A stretch of DNA of 49,141 bases, taken from Magnetospirillum sp. WYHS-4. Lineage in GTDB: Bacteria; Pseudomonadota; Alphaproteobacteria; Rhodospirillales; GLO-3. A program made the translations under genes and the position numbers. The notes beneath the pieces were generated by a model, which was given only the letters and a program-made list of their open reading frames with translations, was not told where the DNA came from and made no database searches. The first letter of the stretch is position 1. Every line of letters starts with the position of its first letter. Where the stretch lies: the NCBI GenBank assembly GCA_039908345.1, contig JAMOBD010000028.1, positions 1 through 49,141 on the forward strand, in the 5' to 3' direction. Below, one piece after another: positions 29,648 to 37,669 of this stretch.

Positions 29648-30745
29648 CTATTGCGTCCTCGGCCGTTCGGGCTCGCCCTTCAACTCGCCGCGCAGGCGCA
29701 TCACATAGCCGATAACCTCGGCGACCGCCTTGTAATGTTCGGGCGGAATCTCCTGGTCCAGTTCCACGGTGGCGTAGAGCGCGCGGGCCAGGGGTGGATT
29801 CTCGACGATCGGCACGTCGTTTTCCTCCGCGACCTCGCGAATCCGCAAGGCGATGTGGTCGACGCCCTTGGCGACCAGGCGGGGCGCGCCCATGGCTTCC
29901 ATCTCGTAGTGCAGCGCCACCGCGTAGTGGGTCGGGTTGGTGATGACCACGCTGGCCCGGGGGACCGCCTGCATCATTCGCTGGCGCGCCCGGGCCACCC
30001 GCAAGCTGCGGATCTTGGCCTTGATGTGGGGATCGCCTTCGGTTTGCTTGACCTCTTCCTTCACCTCCTGCTTGGTCATGCGCATCTTCTTCATGAAGCT
30101 GAACTTCTGATAGAACCAGTCGAGTCCCGCCAGGGCCACCATGACCGCCACCGTACTGGCGATCAGGCTGAAGGTGATGTCCTCCAGCCGCTGGACGATG
30201 GCGCCCATGCCCATGCCCGGGATCAGGTCCAGGTCCTTGAGCAGGGGCATGGCCATGAAATAGGAAATCGCGCCGACGGCGATCAGTTTCGCCACTCCCT
30301 TGGCGAATTCGACCATCTGCTGGATGGAAACGAGTCGCTTGAAGCCGGCGAGGGGGCTGATGGCCGCGAGCTTGGGCCGGATCTTTTCCGGTGCCCAGAG
30401 CAGTCCGATCTGCCCGATGGTCGCGGCGACCGCCATCACCATCAACAGGATGAAGATGGGCCAAGTGGCAATCGCCATTTCCTGCGACAGGTCGACCATC
30501 ATGCGCTGCAGAGACCCTGGGTCCAGAGCAATGGAATGGGGCGACTCGATGTAAGGCGTCGAGATGGCCTGGATATGCTTGGCCATCGACGGGATGAAGG
30601 TGAACAGGGCGAAGGCGGTTCCCAGCAGCAGGAAGCCGATCTTGACTTCTTGCGAAAGGGCGACCTGGCCCTTCTCGCGGGCCTTGCTCAGCCTTCGGCC
30701 TGTCGGTTCTTCTGTTTTGCTTGCGTCGTCGTCGTCGTCGGCCAT
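29648..30745 (-). CDS. flhB: Flagellar biosynthesis protein FlhB
   Basis: A 365-residue export-gate protein. The start is DDASKTEEPTGRRLSKAREKGQVA, with four membrane segments between about 30 and 210. The C-terminal cytoplasmic domain has the autocleavage motif NPTH in VVITNPTHYAVALHYE and the run VAEENDVPIVENPPLARALY. It switches export specificity from rod/hook to filament substrates. It is the last flagellar gene of the flgB-flgC-fliE-fliQ-fliR-flhB run, with cckA 9 to 39 bases after its stop. Confidence 0.96.
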   Translation of the reverse strand: MADDDDDASKTEEPTGRRLSKAREKGQVALSQEVKIGFLLLGTAFALFTFIPSMAKHIQAISTPYIESPHSIALDPGSLQRMMVDLSQEMAIATWPIFILLMVMAVAATIGQIGLLWAPEKIRPKLAAISPLAGFKRLVSIQQMVEFAKGVAKLIAVGAISYFMAMPLLKDLDLIPGMGMGAIVQRLEDITFSLIASTVAVMVALAGLDWFYQKFSFMKKMRMTKQEVKEEVKQTEGDPHIKAKIRSLRVARARQRMMQAVPRASVVITNPTHYAVALHYEMEAMGAPRLVAKGVDHIALRIREVAEENDVPIVENPPLARALYATVELDQEIPPEHYKAVAEVIGYVMRLRGELKGEPERPRTQ

Positions 30746-30752
30746 GGGACGC

Positions 30753-31523
30753 CTAGGGGGCGAGGAAGGGTGTGAACCCGTCCTGGAAGTACCTAAGGAA
30801 GACCAACATGATACTGGAGAGCGTCATCGTCAGCACGGCAATTTGCACCATGATCTGCAACGGCATGGCGGCGAAGAAGAAGGCCTGCATCTGCGGCGAC
30901 AGGCGCGAGATCATGCCCAGGCCGACGTAATAGGTCATGGAGACGATCAGGAACGGCGCCGAGAGCTGCAAGCCGATGGCGAAGCTGTCGTCGACCTTGT
31001 GGGCCAGAAGATCGGCCACATCGCCCACCTGAAACGCGGTATTGGGGTCGAACAGGCTATAGCTGTCGGCGACGGCGACCAGCATCAAATGGTGCAGATC
31101 GGTGGCGAAGACCAGAACCAGGCCGATGGTCGAAAGCAGGGTCGCCACCGTGGCGCTCTGCTGTTCGACGATGGGGTCCTGGGTAAGGGCATTGGCCAGG
31201 GAAGCGAACATGGCCAACAGGACGCCCGCGGTCTGCAACGCGCCGACCAGCACGCGGCCGACCACCCCCAGGAAGGCTCCGACCAGAATCTCGCCCGTGA
31301 ATAGGAGGGTGAGGGCCAGAACCGACACGGGTTGCGTCGGGAGCTTGCCGACCAGGCTGGGCATGAGCAACAGGCTGAGAGCCAGGGCGATGGCGACCCG
31401 CATCCGGACGTCGACGTAGGGCGCGCTGAAACCGGGCAGCAGCACGAAGGCGGTTCCGACCCGGGCGAAGATGAGCATCCAGGCGTAGATGTTGGAGGTC
31501 AGGAACTCTTCGAGGATGTTCAT
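30753..31523 (-). CDS. fliR: Flagellar biosynthesis protein FliR
   Basis: A 256-residue inner-membrane export-gate component with about six hydrophobic segments. The start is FLTSNIYAWMLIFARVGTAF, with the conserved LPGFSAPYVDVRMRVAIALALS and the C-terminal SPQMQAFFFAAMPLQI. It lies between fliQ (22-base gap) and flhB (7-base gap) in the usual order. Confidence 0.95.
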   Translation of the reverse strand: MNILEEFLTSNIYAWMLIFARVGTAFVLLPGFSAPYVDVRMRVAIALALSLLLMPSLVGKLPTQPVSVLALTLLFTGEILVGAFLGVVGRVLVGALQTAGVLLAMFASLANALTQDPIVEQQSATVATLLSTIGLVLVFATDLHHLMLVAVADSYSLFDPNTAFQVGDVADLLAHKVDDSFAIGLQLSAPFLIVSMTYYVGLGMISRLSPQMQAFFFAAMPLQIMVQIAVLTMTLSSIMLVFLRYFQDGFTPFLAP

Positions 31524-31545
31524 GACCGTTGGGAGCCTTCCGCGA

Positions 31546-31815
31546 CTATGACCCGACGGCGATCATGCGATCGAACAGGCGCAAGCCGAATTCGAGGACG
31601 GTGTTCATCATGAAGGGAAGAAAGACCAGGATGGCGAGGAAGATCACCACGATCTTGGGCACGAAGGTCAGGGTCATTTCCTGGATCGAGGTCAGCGCCT
31701 GCAAGAGCGCGATGAGGATGCCGACGACCATGCCGGCGAACATGATGGGGGCCGAGGTCGCGAGAATGACCCACATGGCGTCGCGTCCCACCTCCAGCAC
31801 GGCCGCCTGATCCAT
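31546..31815 (-). CDS. fliQ: Flagellar biosynthesis protein FliQ
   Basis: An 89-residue protein with two membrane segments (about 15-37 and 53-75) and the FliQ patterns GMVVGILIALLQALTSIQE and MTLTFVPKIVVI. It is part of the FliPQR export gate. The length matches the family, and it lies between fliE and fliR. Confidence 0.95.
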   Translation of the reverse strand: MDQAAVLEVGRDAMWVILATSAPIMFAGMVVGILIALLQALTSIQEMTLTFVPKIVVIFLAILVFLPFMMNTVLEFGLRLFDRMIAVGS

Positions 31816-31847
31816 CCCCGTTTCCTTTTCGCCAAGCCGTCCGGGGG

Positions 31848-32171
31848 TCAGACCGGCATGCGGAGGATTTCCTTGTAGGCTTCCACCACCTTGTCGCGGA
31901 CCGCAACGAAGGTCTGCAGGGTCAGTTCGGCCTCGGCCACGGCGCTGACCACTTGGCTCAGATCCGCCTTGTCCTGCAAGGCTTTGATGGACAACTTCTC
32001 GCCGTCGCGGTTGATGCGGACCGCTTCCTGGATGGCGCTCTTGACCAGACCGGCGAAATCGTCCTCGCCGCCGCCGCCCACGGATGCCGCAGGCTTGGCG
32101 CCGCCGGCGATCTTGGCGATACGGCCATAGGCGGAAACGGCGTCGTTGAAGCTGGTCGTGGGGCCGGACAT
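31848..32171 (-). CDS. fliE: Flagellar hook-basal body complex protein FliE
   Basis: A 107-residue protein joining the MS ring to the rod. The C-terminal signature is VVSAVAEAELTLQTFVAVRD followed by KVVEAYKEILRMPV, as in the family. It lies between flgC (16-base gap) and fliQ (32-base gap). Confidence 0.95.
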   Translation of the reverse strand: MSGPTTSFNDAVSAYGRIAKIAGGAKPAASVGGGGEDDFAGLVKSAIQEAVRINRDGEKLSIKALQDKADLSQVVSAVAEAELTLQTFVAVRDKVVEAYKEILRMPV

Positions 32172-32187
32172 GGCTCGCTCCTTGGGC

Positions 32188-32598
32188 CTACTTGAGGATG
32201 TCGATGGTCTGGGTCATCATGCTCTTCGAGGATTTGATGACGTTCATGTTGGCTTCGTAGCTGCGTTGGGCTTCCTGCATGTCGGACATCTCGATCAGGC
32301 TGTTGACGTTGGGCACCTGCACGTAGCCGTCCTGGTCCGCCGCCGGGTGGTGGGGGTCGAAGCGCTTCTCGAACTGGGAGCGGTCGGGTTTGATCTTGTC
32401 GATCCTGACCAGGGGCAGTCCCGTCGCCTTGTCCAACTCGTTCTTGAAGGTCACCACCTTGCGCCGGTAGGGCTGGTCGCCCGGCTTGCGGGGCAGGGAA
32501 TTGGCATTGGCGACGTTCTCGGAAATGACCCGGAGGCGCGTGCCTTGGGTCTTCATGCCGGCCGCCGAGATGCGGAATGTCTTCAAGATGTCGTCCAT
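32188..32598 (-). CDS. flgC: Flagellar basal-body rod protein FlgC
   Basis: A 136-residue proximal rod protein. The N-terminal FKTFRI.AAGMK region and SENVANANSLPRKPGDQPYRRK are typical, as is the C-terminal helix NVNSLIEMSDMQEAQRSYEANM with the final TQTIDILK. It follows flgB by 21 bases. Confidence 0.96.
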   Translation of the reverse strand: MDDILKTFRISAAGMKTQGTRLRVISENVANANSLPRKPGDQPYRRKVVTFKNELDKATGLPLVRIDKIKPDRSQFEKRFDPHHPAADQDGYVQVPNVNSLIEMSDMQEAQRSYEANMNVIKSSKSMMTQTIDILK

Positions 32599-32619
32599 GG
32601 CGTTCCGTCCCGAACCCGA

Positions 32620-33021
32620 TTACCGCTTGCCGATGGCGACGCGGATGTTGTTCATGTGTTTCTTGTAAAGCTCGGTGGTCATCTTCTGTGCCATCTGGTT
32701 TTCGTTCAGCTTGGCCATCTGCTCTTCCATGATCACCCCGTTGCCGGCGGGTGCCGTTTCGAAGGGCTTGGCCTCTTCCTGCTCGGTGAAATCGCGGACG
32801 CGCTTGCGCGTGCCTGGCAAATGACCCGGCGTGGTGACGTCCATGTTGACCTGCATGGCTTGGCGCTGGAGCATCTGGGTGAACTTCATGGGCATCAGAT
32901 CGCGGGGCCGGAAGCGCGGCGTGTCGGCGTTGGCGACGTTGTGGGCCAGGACCTCTTGCCGCTGCGCGTGCCAATTCATGCGCTGCTTCATCAGGCCGAA
33001 CATGGGATCTTCGAGTTCCAT
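32620..33021 (-). CDS. flgB: Flagellar basal-body rod protein FlgB
   Basis: A 133-residue proximal rod protein, first gene of the leftward flagellar operon. It has the signature QEVLAHNVANADTPRFRPRD and the C-terminal amphipathic stretch QMAQKMTTELYKKHMNNI. CtrA-like boxes lie upstream at 33070-33142. Confidence 0.95.
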   Translation of the reverse strand: MELEDPMFGLMKQRMNWHAQRQEVLAHNVANADTPRFRPRDLMPMKFTQMLQRQAMQVNMDVTTPGHLPGTRKRVRDFTEQEEAKPFETAPAGNGVIMEEQMAKLNENQMAQKMTTELYKKHMNNIRVAIGKR

Positions 33022-33069
33022 GGAACGCCGCCTTTCTTCGCTCCGAGGAAGCCAGTATGCGCGGTTATC

Positions 33070-33085
33070 GTTAACAAGACGTAAA
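33070..33085 (-). promoter_or_regulatory. CtrA-like box upstream of flgB
   Basis: Read on the minus strand the sequence is TTTA-CGTCTTG-TTAAC, one mismatch from the CtrA consensus TTAA-N7-TTAAC. It lies 49 bases before the flgB start. Confidence 0.55.
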
Positions 33086-33127
33086 TTCCCTGCCTTCCCG
33101 CCGCCGAATGACGCCCGATGTTCCCGC

Positions 33128-33142
33128 TTAAGCCTTCCTTAA
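33128..33142. promoter_or_regulatory. Palindromic CtrA-like box in the divergent flagellar promoter region
   Basis: The sequence is TTAA-GCCTTCC-TTAA, a perfect TTAA-N7-TTAA match on both strands. It lies between the divergently transcribed flgB and flhX genes, 43 bases from the upstream box at 33085 and 48 bases before the flhX GTG. Confidence 0.6.
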
Positions 33143-33189
33143 GCATGCCTTGCCATCCTGGAGAGCGAATCGGCAAGGGATACCTCTGC

Positions 33190-33522
33190 GTGATCGACAT
33201 CCGGGACGACGACGGCGGCGAGAAGACCGATGCCCCCGCCAAGCGGCCGGTGGCGGTCGCCCTGGACTACGATGGGACCGGGGGGCGCGCGCCGGTGGTG
33301 GTGGCCAGCGGGCGGGGCGTGATCGCCGAACAGATTCTCGGGATCGCCTTCGCCCACGGGGTCAAGGTGCGCGAGGACGCCGATCTGGCGGAAGTTCTGG
33401 CCGCGGTGGACGTCGACAGCGAGATTCCCGTCGAGGCCTTCGCCGCCGTCGCCGAAATCCTGGTCTACCTTTACAAGGTCAATCGCCAGTCACCGCCCGA
33501 GGCTCGGGAGCAGGGGCCATGA
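33190..33522 (+). CDS. FlhB C-terminal-domain homologue (FlhX-like)
   Basis: A 110-residue cytoplasmic protein that aligns with the C-terminal domain of FlhB: KRPVAVALDYDG, APVVVASGRGVIAEQILGIA, and a final SEIPVEAFAAVAEILVYLYKVN that mirrors QEIPPEHYKAVAEVIGYVM in the FlhB of this window. The NPTH autocleavage motif is absent, so it probably cannot be processed like FlhB. Start: GTG 33190 with AAGGGA upstream; in-frame ATGs at 33118 and 33145 would add residues with no homology. It overlaps the next gene as ATGA. Such stand-alone domains can substitute partly for the FlhB cytoplasmic domain in other bacteria. Confidence 0.8.
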   Translation: MIDIRDDDGGEKTDAPAKRPVAVALDYDGTGGRAPVVVASGRGVIAEQILGIAFAHGVKVREDADLAEVLAAVDVDSEIPVEAFAAVAEILVYLYKVNRQSPPEAREQGP

Positions 33523-33830
33523 GTGCCTTCCGGGCCGACGCGGAGCGGGTGGGCGCCCTGATCGCCATGGCCCGCCGTCATCTGGCGGCTGGCCGGTCGG
33601 TGGACCTTTCGGCCCTCGAAGGCCGGGTCCGCGCCCTTTGCGTCATGCTGGCCGGCAATCCGCCGGCCGATGGCGCCGAACGGGGCGAGGCGCGGGCGCT
33701 CCTTGGGCATCTGCTGCAGGATCTGGACGGGTTGGAAAGGGACTTGGCGGCCCGCCACGGCGATCCCTTCCCGGCGCCCTTGCGCCACCAGGCGGCGCGC
33801 GCCTTCGACATCCTGCGGGAAGGCAAGTAG
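33519..33830 (+). CDS. Small helical protein in the flagellar operon, unknown
   Basis: A 103-residue protein that I do not recognise. It is mostly helical with Leu/Ala/Arg-rich segments (VGALIAMARRHLAAGR, LLGHLLQDLDGLERDLAAR), no membrane segment and no signal peptide. It overlaps flhX (ATGA) and is followed 2 bases later by fliO, so it is almost certainly part of the flagellar export operon. A small export chaperone of the FlgN/FliT kind is one possibility, but nothing in the sequence proves it. Confidence 0.75.
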   Translation: MSAFRADAERVGALIAMARRHLAAGRSVDLSALEGRVRALCVMLAGNPPADGAERGEARALLGHLLQDLDGLERDLAARHGDPFPAPLRHQAARAFDILREGK

Positions 33831-33832
33831 CC

Positions 33833-34126
33833 ATGCCCAGCGAACCGGAAAGCTACATTCGCTTCGTTCTGGCCTTGATCTTCGTGCTGGCGCTGATCGG
33901 ATTTGGGGCGGCCATGGCCCGGCGGTTCGGCTTCGGCTACGGCCCCGCCCTGCGCGGCGCCGGACAGCGCCGCCTCGCCATCGTCGAGATCATCCCCATC
34001 GACACCCGTCGCCGCCTGGTCCTGTTGCGCCGCGATGGCGTCGAGCATCTCGTGCTGCTGGGGACCCAGGCGGACCTGCTCGTCGAGACCGCCATTCCCG
34101 CCCCCGTCGCGGAGATCAAGCCATGA
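33833..34126 (+). CDS. fliO: Flagellar biosynthetic protein FliO
   Basis: A 97-residue protein with one N-terminal membrane segment (about 8-30, FVLALIFVLALIGFGAAMA) and a small cytoplasmic domain with RRLAIVEIIPIDTRRRLVLLRRDGVEHLVLLG, the FliO pattern. It assists assembly of FliP. It overlaps fliP by ATGA. Confidence 0.88.
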   Translation: MPSEPESYIRFVLALIFVLALIGFGAAMARRFGFGYGPALRGAGQRRLAIVEIIPIDTRRRLVLLRRDGVEHLVLLGTQADLLVETAIPAPVAEIKP

Positions 34127-34866
34127 ACCGCCGCCCGTGGATCGCCCTGGCCGCCGTCGGCCTCGGAGGCCTGCTTCTCGCGGGGCCCGCCGCCGCCCAG
34201 TCCATCCAGCTCGACCTGGGCGAGGAAGGCGGCATGGCGACCGCCCGGGTGGTGCAACTCGTCGCCTTGATGACCGTACTGAGCATTGCGCCCAGCCTGC
34301 TGGTCATGGTCACGTCGTTCACCCGCATCATCATCGTCCTGTCGTTCCTGCGCACCGCGCTGGGTACCCAGTCGGTTCCGCCCAACCAGGTCCTGACCAG
34401 CCTGGCCTTGTTCGTCACCCTGTTCATCATGATGCCGACTTTTCAGGAATCCTACGACCAGGGCATCCGGCCGATGATCGAGAACCGCATGGAGGAGATG
34501 GAAGGCTTCACCAAGGCGGCCGAGCCCTTCCGCAAGTTCATGGTCCGCTACACCCGCGAGCAGGATCTCCACCTGTTCGCCGACATCGCCAAGGTCTCCG
34601 ACGAAGAGTTGAAGGGGGGCGCGCCGTTCCGCATCCTGCTGCCGGCCTTCATGATCAGCGAATTGCGCCGGTCCTTCGAGATGGGATTCCTGATCTTCAT
34701 TCCCTTCCTGGTCATCGACATGGTGGTGGCTTCGGTGCTGATGGCCATGGGCATGATGATGCTGCCGCCGGTGATCGTGTCCATGCCGTTCAAGATCATC
34801 TTCTTCGTGCTGGTGGACGGTTGGTACATGATCGTCGGCAGCCTGGTGAAGAGTTTCGGCGGCTGA
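34123..34866 (+). CDS. fliP: Flagellar export gate protein FliP
   Basis: A 247-residue protein with a signal peptide (1-25) and four membrane segments. Signatures are MTVLSIAPSLLVMVTSFTRI, FLRTALGTQSVPPNQVL, ALFVTLFIMMPTF, and the C-terminal MMLPPVIVSMPFKIIFFVLVDGW. It forms the core of the export gate with FliQ and FliR, whose genes are on the other strand from 31815 leftwards. Its start overlaps the fliO stop. Confidence 0.96.
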   Translation: MNRRPWIALAAVGLGGLLLAGPAAAQSIQLDLGEEGGMATARVVQLVALMTVLSIAPSLLVMVTSFTRIIIVLSFLRTALGTQSVPPNQVLTSLALFVTLFIMMPTFQESYDQGIRPMIENRMEEMEGFTKAAEPFRKFMVRYTREQDLHLFADIAKVSDEELKGGAPFRILLPAFMISELRRSFEMGFLIFIPFLVIDMVVASVLMAMGMMMLPPVIVSMPFKIIFFVLVDGWYMIVGSLVKSFGG

Positions 34867-34878
34867 GCCGGCGTCCCA

Positions 34879-34908
34879 CCACAAGAATGCCGCATTTCGT
34901 GGTATAAT
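34879..34908 (+). promoter_or_regulatory. Candidate hsp20 promoter with inverted repeat
   Basis: A -10 hexamer TATAAT lies at 34903-34908, directly after an imperfect inverted repeat (34879-34902: CCAC/GTGG outer arms, GAATG/CATTT inner arms, loop CCG). The -35 region is not obvious and the heat-shock sigma consensus is absent. The inverted repeat could be an operator, or a 3' hairpin of the fliP operon. Confidence 0.35.
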
Positions 34909-34930
34909 GGAAAACGCCGCGGAGGGGAGA

Positions 34931-34949
34931 GCCGCCTTCTGCAGGCGGC
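34931..34949. terminator. Hairpin with short T-tract before hsp20
   Basis: GCCGCC (34931-34936) pairs with GGCGGC (34944-34949) across a 7-base loop, followed by ATTTTCCTT. It may end fliP-operon transcripts or act in the hsp20 leader. The stem is only 6 bp. Confidence 0.35.
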
Positions 34950-34969
34950 ATTTTCCTTGGGAGACCGCC

Positions 34970-35509
34970 ATGCAGGTCAAGGTCGCCAAATCCAGGAAGG
35001 CCGCGCGAGCCCCGGCGGGCCCGGAACCCTTGAGTCTGGGCATCGCCGATTCCCTGGTGGCGTTGCGCCGGGAGATCGACACCCTGGTCGACAGCTTCTA
35101 CAAGGCCTCGCCCTATGGATCGGGGCGATGGAATCTTTCGCCCTTCCGGCATCTGGAACGGGCCATCGCGCCCACCTGCCCGCTGACCCCCAAGGTCAAG
35201 GTGGGCGAGACCGACACCGAATTCACCGTCAGCGCCGAACTGCCCGGCATGGACGAGGACGACATCGAGGTCATCCTGGCTGACGGCACCCTGACCGTGA
35301 AGGGCGAGAAGCGGACGGAACGCCAGGAGGCGCGGCGGAATTCCCTGATCGCCGAACGCAGCTACGGCTCATTCCGCCGCAGCTTTCCGGTGCCCGAACG
35401 GGTGGACGCGGACCGCATCACCGCCTTCTTCGACCAAGGCGTCCTGCACATGACCCTGCCCAAGCGCTGCAGCAAGCGCCCGAAGCGGGTGGAAATCAAG
35501 GGCGGCTGA
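34970..35509 (+). CDS. Hsp20/alpha-crystallin small heat shock protein
   Basis: A 179-residue ATP-independent chaperone. The alpha-crystallin domain (about 70-170) has TDTEFTVSAELPGMDEDDIEV, DGTLTVKGEKR, YGSFRRSFPVPE and the terminal GVLHMTLPK motif. The ATG at 34970 with GGGAG upstream is preferred; an ATG at 34907, within the TATAAT region, would add 21 residues and run through the hairpin. The end is 8 bases from the converging TPR gene. Confidence 0.9.
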   Translation: MQVKVAKSRKAARAPAGPEPLSLGIADSLVALRREIDTLVDSFYKASPYGSGRWNLSPFRHLERAIAPTCPLTPKVKVGETDTEFTVSAELPGMDEDDIEVILADGTLTVKGEKRTERQEARRNSLIAERSYGSFRRSFPVPERVDADRITAFFDQGVLHMTLPKRCSKRPKRVEIKGG

Positions 35510-35517
35510 CGGACGGG

Positions 35518-37669
35518 TCAGGCGGCCAGGGCGCCGGCGGCGTCGGCCAGCAGGTGCGATTCCAGAAGCTTTTCCAGGTCGGCCCGCTTCGCTTCCAGGC
35601 GGTCGCGGATGAAATCGTCGTCGATCCGGGCCCGCATGGCGGCCTTCAGCTTGCCTGCCATTAAGTTGTCGCCCGTTGGCGCGGCCGGCCCGTCGCCCAG
35701 GCCCTGGAACAGGCCGTCCCGCAAGGCCTTCGCCAGGGCGTCCCTTTCCGGTGCCGCGCGGGTCCAGTCTTCCTGGCGCCCCCAGAACTGCCGACGGGCC
35801 TGGGCGTCCGCCGCCGCCAGCAGGCCGGCCAGGGCGGTGGCCCCCGCGTGGGTGGGGAAGCGGCGGTCCAGGGCGTTCCAGTTGGCCGCCCCGCCCGCGG
35901 CCAGGGTCGCCATCGCCTGCACGCTCCAGGCCCCCGGGAAGGCGGCGGCCTCGGCCGCCAGCCTCGCCTTTTCTTCCGGCTGGTGGAGGGCCAGGGTCAG
36001 GCGGGCGTAGACGTCGTTCTGGCGGCTTTCCACCGCCTCGCCAAGGCTGGCCGTCCCCTGGTTGCGGAACCGGTCGCGCAGAAGAACGTACCAGGGGGCA
36101 TCGCCGTTTTCCGCGTCCAGCCGCGCCAGGAAGCGGGCCTCGGCCGCCTTCGCCGCCTCTGCGATCTCCGCAATCTCCGCCCCCCACGGCCGACGGGACG
36201 GCCGCGTGCCCCCTTTCCTTTGCGGGCCAGCAGTCTGGGGTGAGGGAACCGCCGTCACATGGCCGCCGGCGTCGTGGTCCGCCAGCCTCGCGGCCAGGCT
36301 CCGGGTATAAGGATCGTCCGGCCACCGCTCCATGACTTGGCGGGTCAGGGCCGCCGCCTCTTCGTCCTTGCCCAGCTTCCACAGCACGTCCGCCAGACCG
36401 GTCATGGTCACCTTGTTCCCGGCGTCGAGCGCCAGCGCTTCGCGGTAGGCCGCCTCGGCCTCGGCATGGCGGTCCTGCATCAAATAAACCTTCGCCAGGC
36501 CGGCCCGGCAAACCACATTCTCCCGAAAGTCCGCCATCGCCTGGCGATAGACGGCCTCGGCCTCGGCGGGCCGGTCGGCCGCGATCAGGCATTCGGCCAG
36601 TTGGGCACGGCATTGGACGACATGGGGAAAGCGGTTTTCCGCCGCTTCCCAGGCCACCGCCAGGGCGGCATCCGCCTTTCCGGCCGCCGCCAGGGCGTTC
36701 CACGGCCAGATCGGCGTCCCGGTCGCGAATGCGGTTGGCGATGTTGCAGGCGGTCTTGACCAGGTGTTCGCCGGTCCCGGTGGCCCGCGCGTAGGCTTCG
36801 TGGCGATCGATCAGGTCATGGATGCGGGGCTCCAGGTCGGCGAGGGGAGCCTCGTCGATGTCGTTCAGCAAGTCTTCCCGTTCCTGGCGTTCGGGCCGCC
36901 GCGGGCTCGCGTTCGACAAATCCTCCAACCCCAGCCACTTTACCGCCCGATGCCCCGGAAAGCCCGCGGCGGCCTGGGCCAGGCGGCGGCGCCAGTCGGC
37001 CTCGGGATAGGGGTAAAGGGCGCGCAGGACCAGGAGTTCCCGTTCGAACAGCTTCCTGTCCGCGCCCTTGAAATCCTGGCTCCAGCGCAGCAGGCCGATC
37101 AGGACCTCGTCGCGCAGGTCGGGATCGGTCCCGGCGGCCTTGGGCAGGCGGCGCAGGCCCAGGATGCCCGCGTCCAGCCGGCCTTCCGTGTCCGTCCCGG
37201 CCCCTTCGCACAGCCGGTACCACAGGGGCAGCCAGCGCCGGTCCCGCTGGAAGCCGGCCAGCACGCGCCGGAGTTCGTCCAGCGGGTCCCGTTCCGGCCC
37301 CTGCACCAGGGGCCAGGCCCAGCGGTGGAAGCGGAAGAAGTCGTCGTGGATGGCCTTGCCGGTCCGTTCCAGCGGCAGGCGGTGGACGGCGCGCAGCATT
37401 TCCACCGCTTCCGCCACGTAGCCGTCGATGCCGTATTCCAGGCGGTCGGCGGGCGTCCAGGCCATGCGGTAGCGGAACCAGCCGAGCGCCGCCGCGTCCA
37501 ACTGCCCGCGCCGTTCGTCGTCGGGCGGCAGGGGATCGAACAGGGCGGCCAGGATTTCGTCGGCCGGCAGGCGTTCGTAGGGGGCGATGTCGGCGAAGCC
37601 GCCGGTGAGGGCATCCAATTGCCCGTCCGGGTCCAAGGCGAAGCTGTCCAGCCAGCGGTGATGGGTCAT
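35518..37669 (-). pseudogene. TPR-repeat protein gene interrupted by a frameshift
   Basis: One gene of about 716 codons is split by a single-base change near 36703-36707. The first part (from ATG 37669) reads MTHHRWLDSFALDPDGQLDA to ANRIRDRDADLA; the second continues in another frame with WNALAAAGKADAALAVAWEA through TPR repeats (AEAEAVYRQAMADFRENVVCRAGL, AEAEAAYREALALDAGNKVT) to the stop at 35518. Removing one G from GGCCGTGG on the coding strand joins the two parts as DLAWNALAAAG, so an extra base is likely. It may be a true mutation or a sequencing error. The start overlaps the upstream gene as ATGA. Function unknown; the N-terminal 300 residues match no family I know. Confidence 0.7.
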
